Positions 34,265 through 42,146 of a stretch of 64,000 nucleotides of DNA are shown one piece after another. The stretch lies in contig JBJOGW010000016.1 in assembly GCA_046048055.1 (NCBI GenBank), positions 1-64,000 on the forward strand, read 5' to 3'. Within the stretch, counting starts at the first letter, position 1, and each line of letters opens with the position of its first letter. The notes beneath the pieces were generated by a model that had not been told where the DNA came from, did not search any database, and saw only the letters and a program-made list of their open reading frames with translations. This stretch comes from SYAC01 sp046048055. GTDB lineage: Bacteria > Planctomycetota > Phycisphaerae > Phycisphaerales > SM1A02. Both the position numbers and the translations under genes were made by a program.

Positions 34265-34270
34265 TACCCT
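34265..34270 (+). promoter_or_regulatory. TANNNT -10 element
   Basis: TACCCT seven bases before the ATG at 34278. Confidence 0.45.
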
Positions 34271-34277
34271 TGGTCCC

Positions 34278-34922
34278 ATGGCCGCGGCCCTCAAGCCATC
34301 CGCGCGAGCCCGAGCCCGCAGGCCCCGATGCTGGGGCCCGGAACAGTGGAAGGCCGCCGGGTCGCCGCATCGGCTTCAGATCCTGATGGTGATGGAGGGC
34401 CTTCGTCAGGCCAGTGTGCAGGAGATCGCCGAGATCACCGGGCGCTCGGCCAGCTCGCTGTACCCGCATCTGGGCCCACTGGTGGAGGCCGGGTTCCTGA
34501 TCGTCTCCCGGTCGCCGCGCGGTGGTCGGACTCGGACCACCTACGCCTGCGGACCGATGATGCGCGTGCAGCCTGTGGATCCCGGCACCGGCGTTGGAAC
34601 GCTTCGCGCGGCCGAGCTGGCGGGGATGATGCTGCACAACGTCGCGGCTCGGGCCCGGCGCATGGGCCTGATGTTCGAAGGGGCTCCGGTGTGGACGACA
34701 CCCGGCGCGCAGCGCGCCTTTCTCTTTGACCTGACCTGGCTCGACGAGGCGGGCCTGAAGGCGTTCGGCCGGCTGGTGGACCAGATGCAGCGGCTCTGTC
34801 GCAAGGGCCAGGCCACACGCCGCGGCACCCGGTCGCAGGTGGCCCTGTGCATGTTCCGCGACGTGACCCTTCGCGAGATGCGGGAGCACCGGATCGTCCG
34901 TCGAAGCGCCCGACAAGCCTGA
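34278..34922 (+). CDS. ArsR-like winged-helix regulator
   Basis: A 214-residue cytoplasmic protein. A basic N-terminus leads to a winged helix at about 35-85 (HRLQILMVMEGLRQASVQEI, ITGRSASSLYPHLGPLVEAG) followed by a wing rich in Arg (RSPRGGRTRTTY). The rest, about 95-214, is alpha-helical and of unknown role, with GVGTLRAAELAGMMLHNVAAR and a short basic end. No metal-binding Cys pair of classic ArsR sensors is seen, so the signal is not arsenite-like. It precedes the AmpG-like transporter by 230 bases on the same strand but need not control it. Confidence 0.8.
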   Translation: MAAALKPSARARARRPRCWGPEQWKAAGSPHRLQILMVMEGLRQASVQEIAEITGRSASSLYPHLGPLVEAGFLIVSRSPRGGRTRTTYACGPMMRVQPVDPGTGVGTLRAAELAGMMLHNVAARARRMGLMFEGAPVWTTPGAQRAFLFDLTWLDEAGLKAFGRLVDQMQRLCRKGQATRRGTRSQVALCMFRDVTLREMREHRIVRRSARQA

Positions 34923-35142
34923 AGCGACCGAGAACCTTGTGGACCGGACCGTACCCGAGCAATCCGGCGGGTTTGTCCCTTCACGGCCATGGACATGATT
35001 CAGATTTTTGATACTTTCTGACACTTGCCCCGCCGACACGGGGACCCACCGACTTTCGCATCGCTCCGCGTGCTTCGGCCGCGGAGACTCCTGGAACCCT
35101 CGGAGTCACGCCCTCCGGGGGTTCTTTGCATCCGGACGGCCC

Positions 35143-35148
35143 TATCTT
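35143..35148 (+). promoter_or_regulatory. TANNNT -10 element
   Basis: TATCTT seven bases before the ATG at 35156; it decides the start against a TTG at 35126. Confidence 0.5.
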
Positions 35149-35155
35149 CGCGTGG

Positions 35156-36502
35156 ATGCAGCGGCCGGTCCCCTCCCCGCCCACCCGACCGCCCCTCTAC
35201 CTGCAGCGGCCCATGCTGGTGCTGCTCGCGCTGGGCTACGCCGGCGGCGTGCCGCTGGAGATGGCCTTCAACGTGGCGCCCACCTGGGCCAGCGCGGCGG
35301 CATGGAACGTGGTCGACATCGGACGACTGTCGCTGGCCAGGCTGCCCTACGCGCTCAAGGTGCTCTGGGCACCCATCACCGACCATTGCACGGTGCCGGG
35401 ACTTGGTCGCCTGGGCCGACGCCGCGGCTGGCTGCTGCTGACGCAGGCCAGCTGTCTGCTGCTGCTGGCCGCACTGGCATGGAACATGGATGGACGCGGC
35501 GGTGGTCTGGCACCGCACGCCATGATGCTGCTGCTTTGCGTGCTGGTGTTCGCCAGCGCCACGCAGGACATCGTGGCTGATGCCTACCGGGCCGAGATCC
35601 TGCAGCCGCGGGAACTGGGAGCGGGGGCCGGCGTCTTCGTGACCGGGGCCAGGCTGGCTTCGGTGATCGGCGGTGCCGGGGCGCTGATTCTGGCCGGTCG
35701 TCTGGAGGGTTCGCCTTCGCTCGGGGACTGGCGCTGGAGCCTTGCCATCGGCCTGCTGGCGGTGTCCACGTTGCTGGGCATGCTTGGAACGCTGCTTGGC
35801 CGCGAGCCGCCCCGGCCCCACGGCCTGGCGCACGGCTTCACGGGATCGGTGGTCCAGCCCTTCGCGCTGCTGATCCGCGCCTGGGGCATGCGACTGCCGG
35901 TGTTGCTGGCCTTCGTGATGCTCTACCGACTGCCCGACAGCCTTGGCGGTGCCATGAACTCGCCACTGCTGGTGCAGGGACTCGGCTACGCCCTCGAGGA
36001 CATCGGCTGGATCCGCCAGGCCTTCGGCTTCAGCATGAGCATCGCCGGCGCCATGCTGGGTGGCTGGCTGGTCTCGCGGTGGAGCCTGACGCGATGCCTG
36101 TGGGTCTTTGGCACGCTGCAGGCCGCCAGCAACGCGGGATTCCTGGTGATGGCCGAGGCGTTTCATGCCGTGGTGCAGGCGAAGGCCGCCGTCGCGCCGC
36201 CGCTGACGCCGCTGGTGGCCGTGATCGCCGTGGAGAACACCTGTGGTGGCCTGGTGGCATGCGGATTCGTGGCGTGGATGATGAGCGTGTGTGATCGGCG
36301 CGCCACGGCCACGCAGTACGCGCTGCTGACCAGCATGATGGCGGTGGGCAGCGCGCTCAGCGGATGGCTGAGTGGCTGGATGGTGCACCACCTGGACTAC
36401 GTGCCCTTCTATGCCCTCACGATCGTGGCGGCGGTGCCGGGCATGGCCCTGATCCCCCTGCTGCGTCCCGGATCCGGGGCGGCCGTCAGTCGGCCAGCGT
36501 GA
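35156..36502 (+). CDS. AmpG-like MFS transporter
   Basis: A 448-residue inner-membrane protein of the major facilitator superfamily with about twelve hydrophobic segments. The loop LPYALKVLWAPITDH and the block ASATQDIVADAYRAEIL are hallmarks of the AmpG/acetyl-CoA-transporter group, which moves muropeptides or other small conjugates. ERHP-type peptidoglycan-recycling partners are not nearby, so muropeptide import is only likely by family. The last 17 bases overlap the end of the converging oxidase gene. Confidence 0.88.
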   Translation: MQRPVPSPPTRPPLYLQRPMLVLLALGYAGGVPLEMAFNVAPTWASAAAWNVVDIGRLSLARLPYALKVLWAPITDHCTVPGLGRLGRRRGWLLLTQASCLLLLAALAWNMDGRGGGLAPHAMMLLLCVLVFASATQDIVADAYRAEILQPRELGAGAGVFVTGARLASVIGGAGALILAGRLEGSPSLGDWRWSLAIGLLAVSTLLGMLGTLLGREPPRPHGLAHGFTGSVVQPFALLIRAWGMRLPVLLAFVMLYRLPDSLGGAMNSPLLVQGLGYALEDIGWIRQAFGFSMSIAGAMLGGWLVSRWSLTRCLWVFGTLQAASNAGFLVMAEAFHAVVQAKAAVAPPLTPLVAVIAVENTCGGLVACGFVAWMMSVCDRRATATQYALLTSMMAVGSALSGWLSGWMVHHLDYVPFYALTIVAAVPGMALIPLLRPGSGAAVSRPA

Positions 36503-37478
36503 GCCGTGCCGCCTCGGCCGCGGTGGCCCAGCTGAGCGTGACACCCTGCCGTCCGTGTCCGTAGTGGTGCACCAGGCGTCCTGCCGACAGGTCGGGGTCC
36601 AGCTCCAGACGCAGGTCCTCGAAGACGTCGCCACGACCCCGCGCCGGGCGAGCGGCGCCGCGCGCCAGCATCACCGTGGACCCGAGTTCGCTCCATCGCG
36701 GATGCCCGTCCAACCGCAGCAGTTCGCGGGCCCGCCGCAGGATGTCCTGCACCGACGTGGGATCCGTGCCCACCGCGGTCCGTCCCTCCTGAAACGTGCC
36801 GCCCAGCACCAGCCGATCCCGAAATCGGAACACGTAGGTGGTGGAACCATCGATGCCGTCGTCGTGCACGCTGTGATCCAGGTCGATGTCGTTGGGAACG
36901 TGCACCACTTGACCGTGCATGGGTCGCACCATGGGATCCGCCGCCAGCGTTGCGCTGCCGGTCCCGGCGCACAGCACCACGGCATCGAAGCCTTGGTGAC
37001 ATGATGCATCAAGACGCTCCACGCGCCGGCACGCCAGTCTTCCACCCGCCGCAAGCACCCGGTCCCGCAGCCACGGCAGGTAGCGCACCATGTCGATGAG
37101 CGGGCGCGTGGTGTCCAGCACCTGCACGAACGGCGGGAACGCCGTAGCCGGACGCGCCGCCATCAGCCGCATGGCCCAGGGCTCCAGTCGATGGGGGCGG
37201 TGGAGCAGCTCGCGCAACGGGCCCATCTCCACGCCCGATTCCGGATGGTCGCGAGCCAGACGCTCGAACGCATCGAATGCCTCCACCGTCCATCGCTCCA
37301 GGCGCTCCGCCAGCGGTCCGGGATAGGGCGTGAAGGCTGCGGGCGATGTCCACGAGGCCGGGGGATCCTCGATGCGGTCGGCGATCACCGTCACGCGCGC
37401 CCCGCGGCGCAGCAACGCGATCGCCGTGGTCAACCCGACCACGCCTGCTCCGATCACGGCCACCGACGCGTCCTGCAT
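36486..37478 (-). CDS. D-amino-acid-oxidase-like FAD oxidoreductase
   Basis: A 330-residue FAD enzyme, probably oxidising D-amino acids to keto acids with release of ammonia and peroxide. The N-terminal dinucleotide fold shows VIGAGVVGLTTAIALLRRG (about 7-25). VVLCAGTGS, HGQVVHVP and the C-terminal HHYGHGRQGVTLSWATA match the D-amino-acid oxidase/D-aspartate oxidase type better than bacterial DadA. The start at 37478 has TAGCAT eight bases upstream; in-frame codons further up give no family residues. No signal peptide is present. Substrate is not deducible. Peroxide it makes could be handled by KatG. Confidence 0.88.
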   Translation of the reverse strand: MQDASVAVIGAGVVGLTTAIALLRRGARVTVIADRIEDPPASWTSPAAFTPYPGPLAERLERWTVEAFDAFERLARDHPESGVEMGPLRELLHRPHRLEPWAMRLMAARPATAFPPFVQVLDTTRPLIDMVRYLPWLRDRVLAAGGRLACRRVERLDASCHQGFDAVVLCAGTGSATLAADPMVRPMHGQVVHVPNDIDLDHSVHDDGIDGSTTYVFRFRDRLVLGGTFQEGRTAVGTDPTSVQDILRRARELLRLDGHPRWSELGSTVMLARGAARPARGRGDVFEDLRLELDPDLSAGRLVHHYGHGRQGVTLSWATAAEAARLTLAD

Positions 37479-37486
37479 CAGGGCGG

Positions 37487-37492
37487 ATGCTA
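37487..37492 (-). promoter_or_regulatory. TANNNT -10 element of the oxidase gene
   Basis: TAGCAT on the minus strand, eight bases before the ATG at 37478. Confidence 0.45.
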
Positions 37493-37549
37493 GGGGCTCC
37501 ACGGGCGAACCCGTGAAGCCCCCGGCATGGTCCGCGATCCCGATTCGCG

Positions 37550-38203
37550 TCAGCGGCGCCGACGACCCGCCAGGCCGGCCAGACCCAGCAGCATCATCGC
37601 GCCCGGCGCGGGAACCAGATTGGCCTCGACCCACTCGATCGCGGCCTCGTGGGCCTCCTCATCCATGCCAAGGTTGTAGACCACCCACAGCGCCTGACTG
37701 GTGCCGAGACCGGCCGCGCTGAACTCGAACGTGGCCAGGTAGATACCGTTGGCCGGATCCGTGAGGCCCGGGCCGGACAGCGTGAACTCGGCGTGAAGAT
37801 CGAGGCCCTGCGTGACCAGGAAGGAGAACGACCCGCCCGAGCCGCCGGTCTGGAACGACTGTCCACCGTACTCGCCCATCAGCACGCTTGTGGAGAAGTC
37901 GAAGCCTGAGCCGTTCCACGCACCCAGCGTGGGCGAAAGCCCCATGGTGAGCGTGGTGCCCACCAGATCGGAACCGATGCCCGGCTCGTCGGTGCTGAAC
38001 GGAAAGGCGGGATCCTCGCCGAACTCGGCGGAGAAGACGCGACGGTCCAGGCTGGTGACCTCGCCCGTGTCGTGGTCCCACGCACCGGTGAGAAGGCTGC
38101 CGCCGGAGGCGTACACCCAGATGTCGCCCAGTTCGCCATCGGCAAGGGCGAATGAGGGAAGCGCGAGAAGGGAAGCGGATGCGATGAGGTGGAGTGACTT
38201 CAT
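37550..38203 (-). CDS. PEP-CTERM-type secreted protein
   Basis: A 217-residue exported protein. The start at 38203 has the AGGAGAC ribosome site and gives a signal peptide MKSLHLIASASLLALPSFALA. The mature part is acidic and beta-rich; DGELGDIWVYASGGSLLTGA is its first block and no domain was recognised. The tail is PAPGAMMLLGLAGLAGRRRR, a PEP-CTERM variant. It contains no Cys. It is on the same strand as the oxidase gene 71 bases downstream, but the latter has its own promoter signal. Confidence 0.82.
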   Translation of the reverse strand: MKSLHLIASASLLALPSFALADGELGDIWVYASGGSLLTGAWDHDTGEVTSLDRRVFSAEFGEDPAFPFSTDEPGIGSDLVGTTLTMGLSPTLGAWNGSGFDFSTSVLMGEYGGQSFQTGGSGGSFSFLVTQGLDLHAEFTLSGPGLTDPANGIYLATFEFSAAGLGTSQALWVVYNLGMDEEAHEAAIEWVEANLVPAPGAMMLLGLAGLAGRRRR

Positions 38204-38387
38204 GATGGATGTCTCCTGATGCAAGTTGAAACATGGCTGCCCTGGGCAGCTGGGAATGTGCTGAGGTAAGAGAACGAGTGCTTGCGAATGGTGGCCACGG
38301 GTCTCGATCCCAGACCATGCGGTCATCATGGGGCGAGGCACGGACACCTTGCCCCGCGATGCAACATGGCCAAAGAATGAAACCCGA

Positions 38388-38783
38388 TCAGGCCCGCGGC
38401 GGAGGCCGCGCCGCCGCAACCCGAGGAGGCAGCGGCTGGACCGGCGAGGCCGGTGCCGATTCGCACACTGTCTGAACCCGCTCGAGACAGACCGGTGCGC
38501 TCAGGTCGGGTGCGGGCACAGCCGCCATGGCGAGCAGCCACTGGCAGGTCGCGCACGGCGTGGCATCCTGACATGGAGTCGGGGAATCGGCCGGATCCTG
38601 ATGGCCCGAACCGTGGGTACCGGCGTGGGCGTGATGGCAGGCGTGCGAGCCGTGGTGCAGGCCATCGAGGGCCCGGTGCAGCGCCCCGAGTCCCTGGGGA
38701 CCCGCCAGCAGCAGCATGCAGGCCGCAAGAGTCCAGATGCCATGGGCACGCGCGCGCACGAGACGAGCAAAATAGCCCTGCAC
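38388..38783 (-). CDS. Small exported His/Cys-rich protein
   Basis: A 131-residue protein from the GTG at 38783. A hydrophobic segment (GIWTLAACMLLLAGPQG) serves as signal or anchor. It is followed by a His-rich stretch (HHGSHACHHAHAGTHGSGHQD) and a Cys block (CQDATPCATCQWLLAM). The His and Cys pattern suggests metal binding in the periplasm; it distantly recalls DUF2946-like proteins. The C-terminal 30 residues are Pro/Ala-rich. It diverges from the persulfide dioxygenase gene, and no exact promoter element or strong ribosome site was seen. Unrecognised; the GC-rich setting makes the call moderate. Confidence 0.55.
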   Translation of the reverse strand: MQGYFARLVRARAHGIWTLAACMLLLAGPQGLGALHRALDGLHHGSHACHHAHAGTHGSGHQDPADSPTPCQDATPCATCQWLLAMAAVPAPDLSAPVCLERVQTVCESAPASPVQPLPPRVAAARPPPRA

Positions 38784-38939
38784 CGCCCGCCGTCAATCGG
38801 ATCAGCCGGAATTTCCGTGCATTTGGACCGCCGTGGCCCCCTGCCACCCCCGGGCCTGCACCACAATGATGGAACCAGCGAGGCGTTCGTGGCCTCCAAC
38901 CACGCACGTCCCGCGCCTTGGGACGCACTGGAGGTTTCC

Positions 38940-40376
38940 ATGCTCTTTCGGATGATCTACGACGAGTCGCTTGCCCAGGCCGCCTACCTGATCGGTTGCC
39001 AGCGCACCGGTGAGGCGATCGTGGTGGACCCCGAACGTGACGTGGACCGCTACGAGCGGCTCGCGGCGTCCGAGGGTCTTCGCATCACCTCCGTGGCCGA
39101 GACCCACATTCATGCCGACTTCGTGAGCGGCGCGCGCGAGCTGGCCGAGAGGGGCGCCAAGGTGTTCGTGAGCGACGAGGGCGACGCCGACTGGAAGTAC
39201 CAATGGCTGGACAAGCGATCGACTGGCGGTGCCTACGACCATCAGTTGCTCAAGGATGGCGACACCTTCATGGTGGGCCATGTGGAGTTTCGCGCCGTGC
39301 ACACGCCTGGCCACACGCCCGAGCACATCTGCTTCATGGTCACGGATCGCGGCGGCGGTGCCGACGAGCCGATGGGCGTGATCACCGGGGACTTCCTGTT
39401 CGTGGGTGACCTGGGCCGGCCCGACCTGCTGGAGAGCGCCGCGGGCATGGCCGGCGCCGCGGATTCCTCGGCCCATCGGCTGTGGCATTCGGTGAAGCGG
39501 TTCATGTCATGGCCGGAATTCATGCAGGTGTGGCCGGCACACGGCGCGGGCAGCGCCTGCGGCAAGGCACTGGGCGCCGTGCCGCAGACCACGGTGGGCT
39601 ACGAACGTCGCTTCAATCCCGCACTCCATGCCGCCCGCAGCGAGCAGGGCTTCGTGGACTTCATCCTGGCCGACCAGCCTGAACCACCGCTCTACTTCGC
39701 CCACATGAAGCGGGACAACAAGATGGGTCCGCGCGTGCTTGGGGGCGTGCCGGTGCCCCGGGAGATGACCCCGGAGGCGTTCGCCAGGCTGGATGGACGC
39801 GTGACGGCGATCGTGGACACGCGCAGCTGGAACCTGTTCCGACGGGGACACGTGGCCGGATCGCTCTCGCTGCCGCTGGGACGCAGCTTCAACCAGGACG
39901 CTGGATCCATGGTGTCTGAAGGGGAGACCATCCACCTGGTGGTGGAGCCCTCGCGTCTGGAGGAGACCGTTCGCGAACTGATTCGCGTGGGACTGGATCG
40001 CTTCGGCGGATGGATCGCTCCCGATCGCATGGAGGCAGTCGCCGGAGCCGGTGCCGTGATGGCCACCGTGCCCCAGGTGGGCGTGGAGGAGGCCCGGGCG
40101 ATGCTCGAGACCCAGCGCCCCCTGGTGCTGGATGTGCGGCGAGCCACGGAGTTCGCCGCGGCACACATCGCGGGTGCCACCAACATCGCGCACACGCGCC
40201 TGCTGGCCCGCATCCAGGAACTTCCGGCGGATCGGCCCATTCTGGTCCACTGCCAGCTCGGCGGCCGCAGCGCCAAGGCGGCCTCGCTGCTGCAACGGCA
40301 TGGCCGCACGGTGACCGACCTGGCTGGCGGCTTTGCCGCGTGGCGAGCGGCGCACGAACCGATCACCGTACAGTGA
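38940..40376 (+). CDS. Persulfide-dioxygenase-like metallo-beta-lactamase with two rhodanese domains
   Basis: A 478-residue protein of the ETHE1/blh type. The N-terminal metallo-beta-lactamase domain (about 1-240) has the ligand blocks ETHIHADFVSG and HTPGHTPEHI and the Asp of TGDFLF. It should oxidise glutathione persulfide to sulfite. Two rhodanese domains follow: the first (about 275-365) lacks the catalytic Cys (VVEPSRLEET at that place), the second (about 380-478) keeps it in VHCQLGGRSAKAA. The start follows GGAGG. The next gene encodes another rhodanese, so a sulfide/sulfane-sulfur detoxification unit is likely. Confidence 0.93.
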   Translation: MLFRMIYDESLAQAAYLIGCQRTGEAIVVDPERDVDRYERLAASEGLRITSVAETHIHADFVSGARELAERGAKVFVSDEGDADWKYQWLDKRSTGGAYDHQLLKDGDTFMVGHVEFRAVHTPGHTPEHICFMVTDRGGGADEPMGVITGDFLFVGDLGRPDLLESAAGMAGAADSSAHRLWHSVKRFMSWPEFMQVWPAHGAGSACGKALGAVPQTTVGYERRFNPALHAARSEQGFVDFILADQPEPPLYFAHMKRDNKMGPRVLGGVPVPREMTPEAFARLDGRVTAIVDTRSWNLFRRGHVAGSLSLPLGRSFNQDAGSMVSEGETIHLVVEPSRLEETVRELIRVGLDRFGGWIAPDRMEAVAGAGAVMATVPQVGVEEARAMLETQRPLVLDVRRATEFAAAHIAGATNIAHTRLLARIQELPADRPILVHCQLGGRSAKAASLLQRHGRTVTDLAGGFAAWRAAHEPITVQ

Positions 40377-40400
40377 ACCCAGTCCTCGTCTGAAAGGAAC

Positions 40401-41000
40401 ATGCACATGACCACCGTGACCACCCCCGCTCCGACCTTCACCGAGATCGATCCCTCCACGCTGCAGGGCTGGCTTGCCCAGGGCTCCTGCACGCTGGTCG
40501 ACGTGCGCGAGCCGGACGAGCATGCCCGCGAGCGCATCGAGGGCGCCACGCTTCACCCGCTCTCCAGGTTCCAGCCCGGCGCCGTGCGAGCCGCCCCGGG
40601 CGACCGCGTGGTGCTGCACTGCCGCAGCGGTCGACGTTCCGCCGATGCGGCACGCATGCTCGGGGCGCTCTCGGCCTCGAGCGTGCACGTGCACAGCTTG
40701 CGCGGTGGCATCGAGGCCTGGAAGCAGGCGGGACTGCCGGTGAGGCTCGATACGCGCGTGAGTGGCTGGAGCGTGATGCGTCAGGTGCAACTCACGATCG
40801 GCGCGTGCGTGCTGGCCGGCTCGGCTCTGGCGTGGTTCGTGGACCCGAGGTTCGTGGCAGTTCCGGCGTTCTTCGGTGCAGGCCTGTGCTTTGCCGGCCT
40901 GACCGGGACCTGCGGCCTTGCCGCCGTGATCGGTTGGATGCCCTGGAACAGGGTGCGCGGCAAGCCAGGCTCCTGTGCTGGGGGCTCCTGCACCACCTGA
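40401..41000 (+). CDS. YgaP-like membrane rhodanese
   Basis: A 199-residue protein. The rhodanese domain (about 10-115) carries LVDVREPDEHARERIEGA and the catalytic Cys in VLHCRSGRRSADAA. Residues about 120-185 form a DUF2892-type pair of membrane helices (QLTIGACVLAGSALAWFV, VAVPAFFGAGLCFAGL), so it is anchored in the inner membrane as in E. coli YgaP. A Cys-rich end (CAGGSC) is also present. It lies 24 bases after the persulfide dioxygenase gene with the ribosome site AAAGGA. It likely transfers sulfane sulfur for the same pathway. Confidence 0.93.
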   Translation: MHMTTVTTPAPTFTEIDPSTLQGWLAQGSCTLVDVREPDEHARERIEGATLHPLSRFQPGAVRAAPGDRVVLHCRSGRRSADAARMLGALSASSVHVHSLRGGIEAWKQAGLPVRLDTRVSGWSVMRQVQLTIGACVLAGSALAWFVDPRFVAVPAFFGAGLCFAGLTGTCGLAAVIGWMPWNRVRGKPGSCAGGSCTT

Positions 41001-41209
41001 TCGGCGCGTGCAGTCGCTCAGCGCGGCTGCGACACAGGCGCATGGCCAGGACCCGGATGCGATCTCCATGGTCGGCCAGCAGCCGCGCCATGGCCACCGA
41101 CGCATCCGTACCGATCCGGGTGGCGATGCACGAGCCGCTCGGCCGAGGGCTGGCTGGCGGCATGCTCGGCATGACGAAGGTCTGGAGGGACGCATGCAGA
41201 ATGGACCGC

Positions 41210-41215
41210 TATGCT
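41210..41215 (+). promoter_or_regulatory. TANNNT -10 element of the universal stress gene
   Basis: TATGCT seven bases before the ATG at 41223. The earlier ATG at 41211 lies inside this hexamer, so it is not the likely start. Confidence 0.5.
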
Positions 41216-41222
41216 GCGATGC

Positions 41223-42143
41223 ATGGGACTGTTCCGGAGCATCGTGGTCGGCGCGGACTTCTCGGAGTGCTCCACGGTGGCGATTCGCCAGACCCTGCGG
41301 ATGGCGGCGTGGCCGGGTCCCACGACCACGCGCATCCATGCGGTGCACGTGGTGGATGCCCTGGTGGTCGAGGAACTGGCCGAGGCCACCGGGCAGGCGG
41401 ACGTGCGCGGTCGCGTGCAGCGCGACGCCGAGGATGCGTGGCGGCAGTTGCGCGGCGGCATCCCGGGCGCCGAGAACCTGCCGCTGGAAGTGGTGGTGGA
41501 TGACCGGATCCGCGGCATCCTGGAACGGGCCCGTGCGAATGCCGCGGAACTGGTCGTGATGGGTGCCTACGGCTCGCGCATGCCGGACGTGGGCGGCGGC
41601 ACCGTGGCCACCGCGTGCGTGCGCGAGGCGGGCATGGACGTGATGCTGGTGCGGGACACCCGGCCGGGTGGCGGATCTCATCCTTTCCGAATGGTGGTGG
41701 TCGGTGTGGACTTCTCCCCCACCTCGCAAGTGGCCCTGGAGCGGGCGGCCGAGGTGGCTGCATGCGACGGCGCCGAACTCTGCGTGCTGCACGTGTTCGA
41801 GGGGCCGTGGCACAAGCTGCACTACAAGTCGTTCACCACCGAGGCCGACCCGGCGTTCCAGAGGCAGTATCGGGACGCGCTGCAGCGTCGTCTGGAGGAC
41901 TTCGCCAGGCCGGCGATCGAACGGCACCGCGTGGCGCGGCACGCGGTGCAGGTGTTCGACCATGCAGGACATCGGACCGGCCTGGTGACCTGGGCCGAGA
42001 AGGCGGGAGCCGATCTGATCTGCGTGGGAACGCGCGGACGAACCAATCTGCGTGACCTGCTGCTGGGCAGCACGGCCGAGCGGGTGCTGGGGGAGTCCTC
42101 CTGCTCGGTGCTGGCCGTGAAGCCTCGCCGTCCGGTCGACTGA
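41223..42143 (+). CDS. Tandem universal stress protein
   Basis: A 306-residue cytoplasmic protein made of two UspA domains. Domain one (about 1-145) starts FRSIVVGADFSEC and has VVMGAYGSR; domain two (about 155-306) starts FRMVVVGVDFSPTS and has the ATP-binding CVGTRGRTNLRDLLLGSTAE. The second copy keeps the G-x2-G-x9-GS nucleotide motif; the first is degenerate. It leads a likely operon with the cation antiporter (three-base gap), a link often seen where USPs regulate transporters. The region from 41001 to here holds no supported gene. Confidence 0.92.
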   Translation: MGLFRSIVVGADFSECSTVAIRQTLRMAAWPGPTTTRIHAVHVVDALVVEELAEATGQADVRGRVQRDAEDAWRQLRGGIPGAENLPLEVVVDDRIRGILERARANAAELVVMGAYGSRMPDVGGGTVATACVREAGMDVMLVRDTRPGGGSHPFRMVVVGVDFSPTSQVALERAAEVAACDGAELCVLHVFEGPWHKLHYKSFTTEADPAFQRQYRDALQRRLEDFARPAIERHRVARHAVQVFDHAGHRTGLVTWAEKAGADLICVGTRGRTNLRDLLLGSTAERVLGESSCSVLAVKPRRPVD

Positions 42144-42146
42144 TTC

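Noticed and set aside
35000..36634. A 544-residue frame opposite the AmpG-like transporter
   Set aside because: Low-complexity Gln/His/Arg-rich, no domain, and it runs through unrelated gene boundaries.
41001..41222. Small gene between the YgaP-like and universal stress genes
   Set aside because: Frames on both strands overlap neighbours and show no motif, start signal or coding bias.
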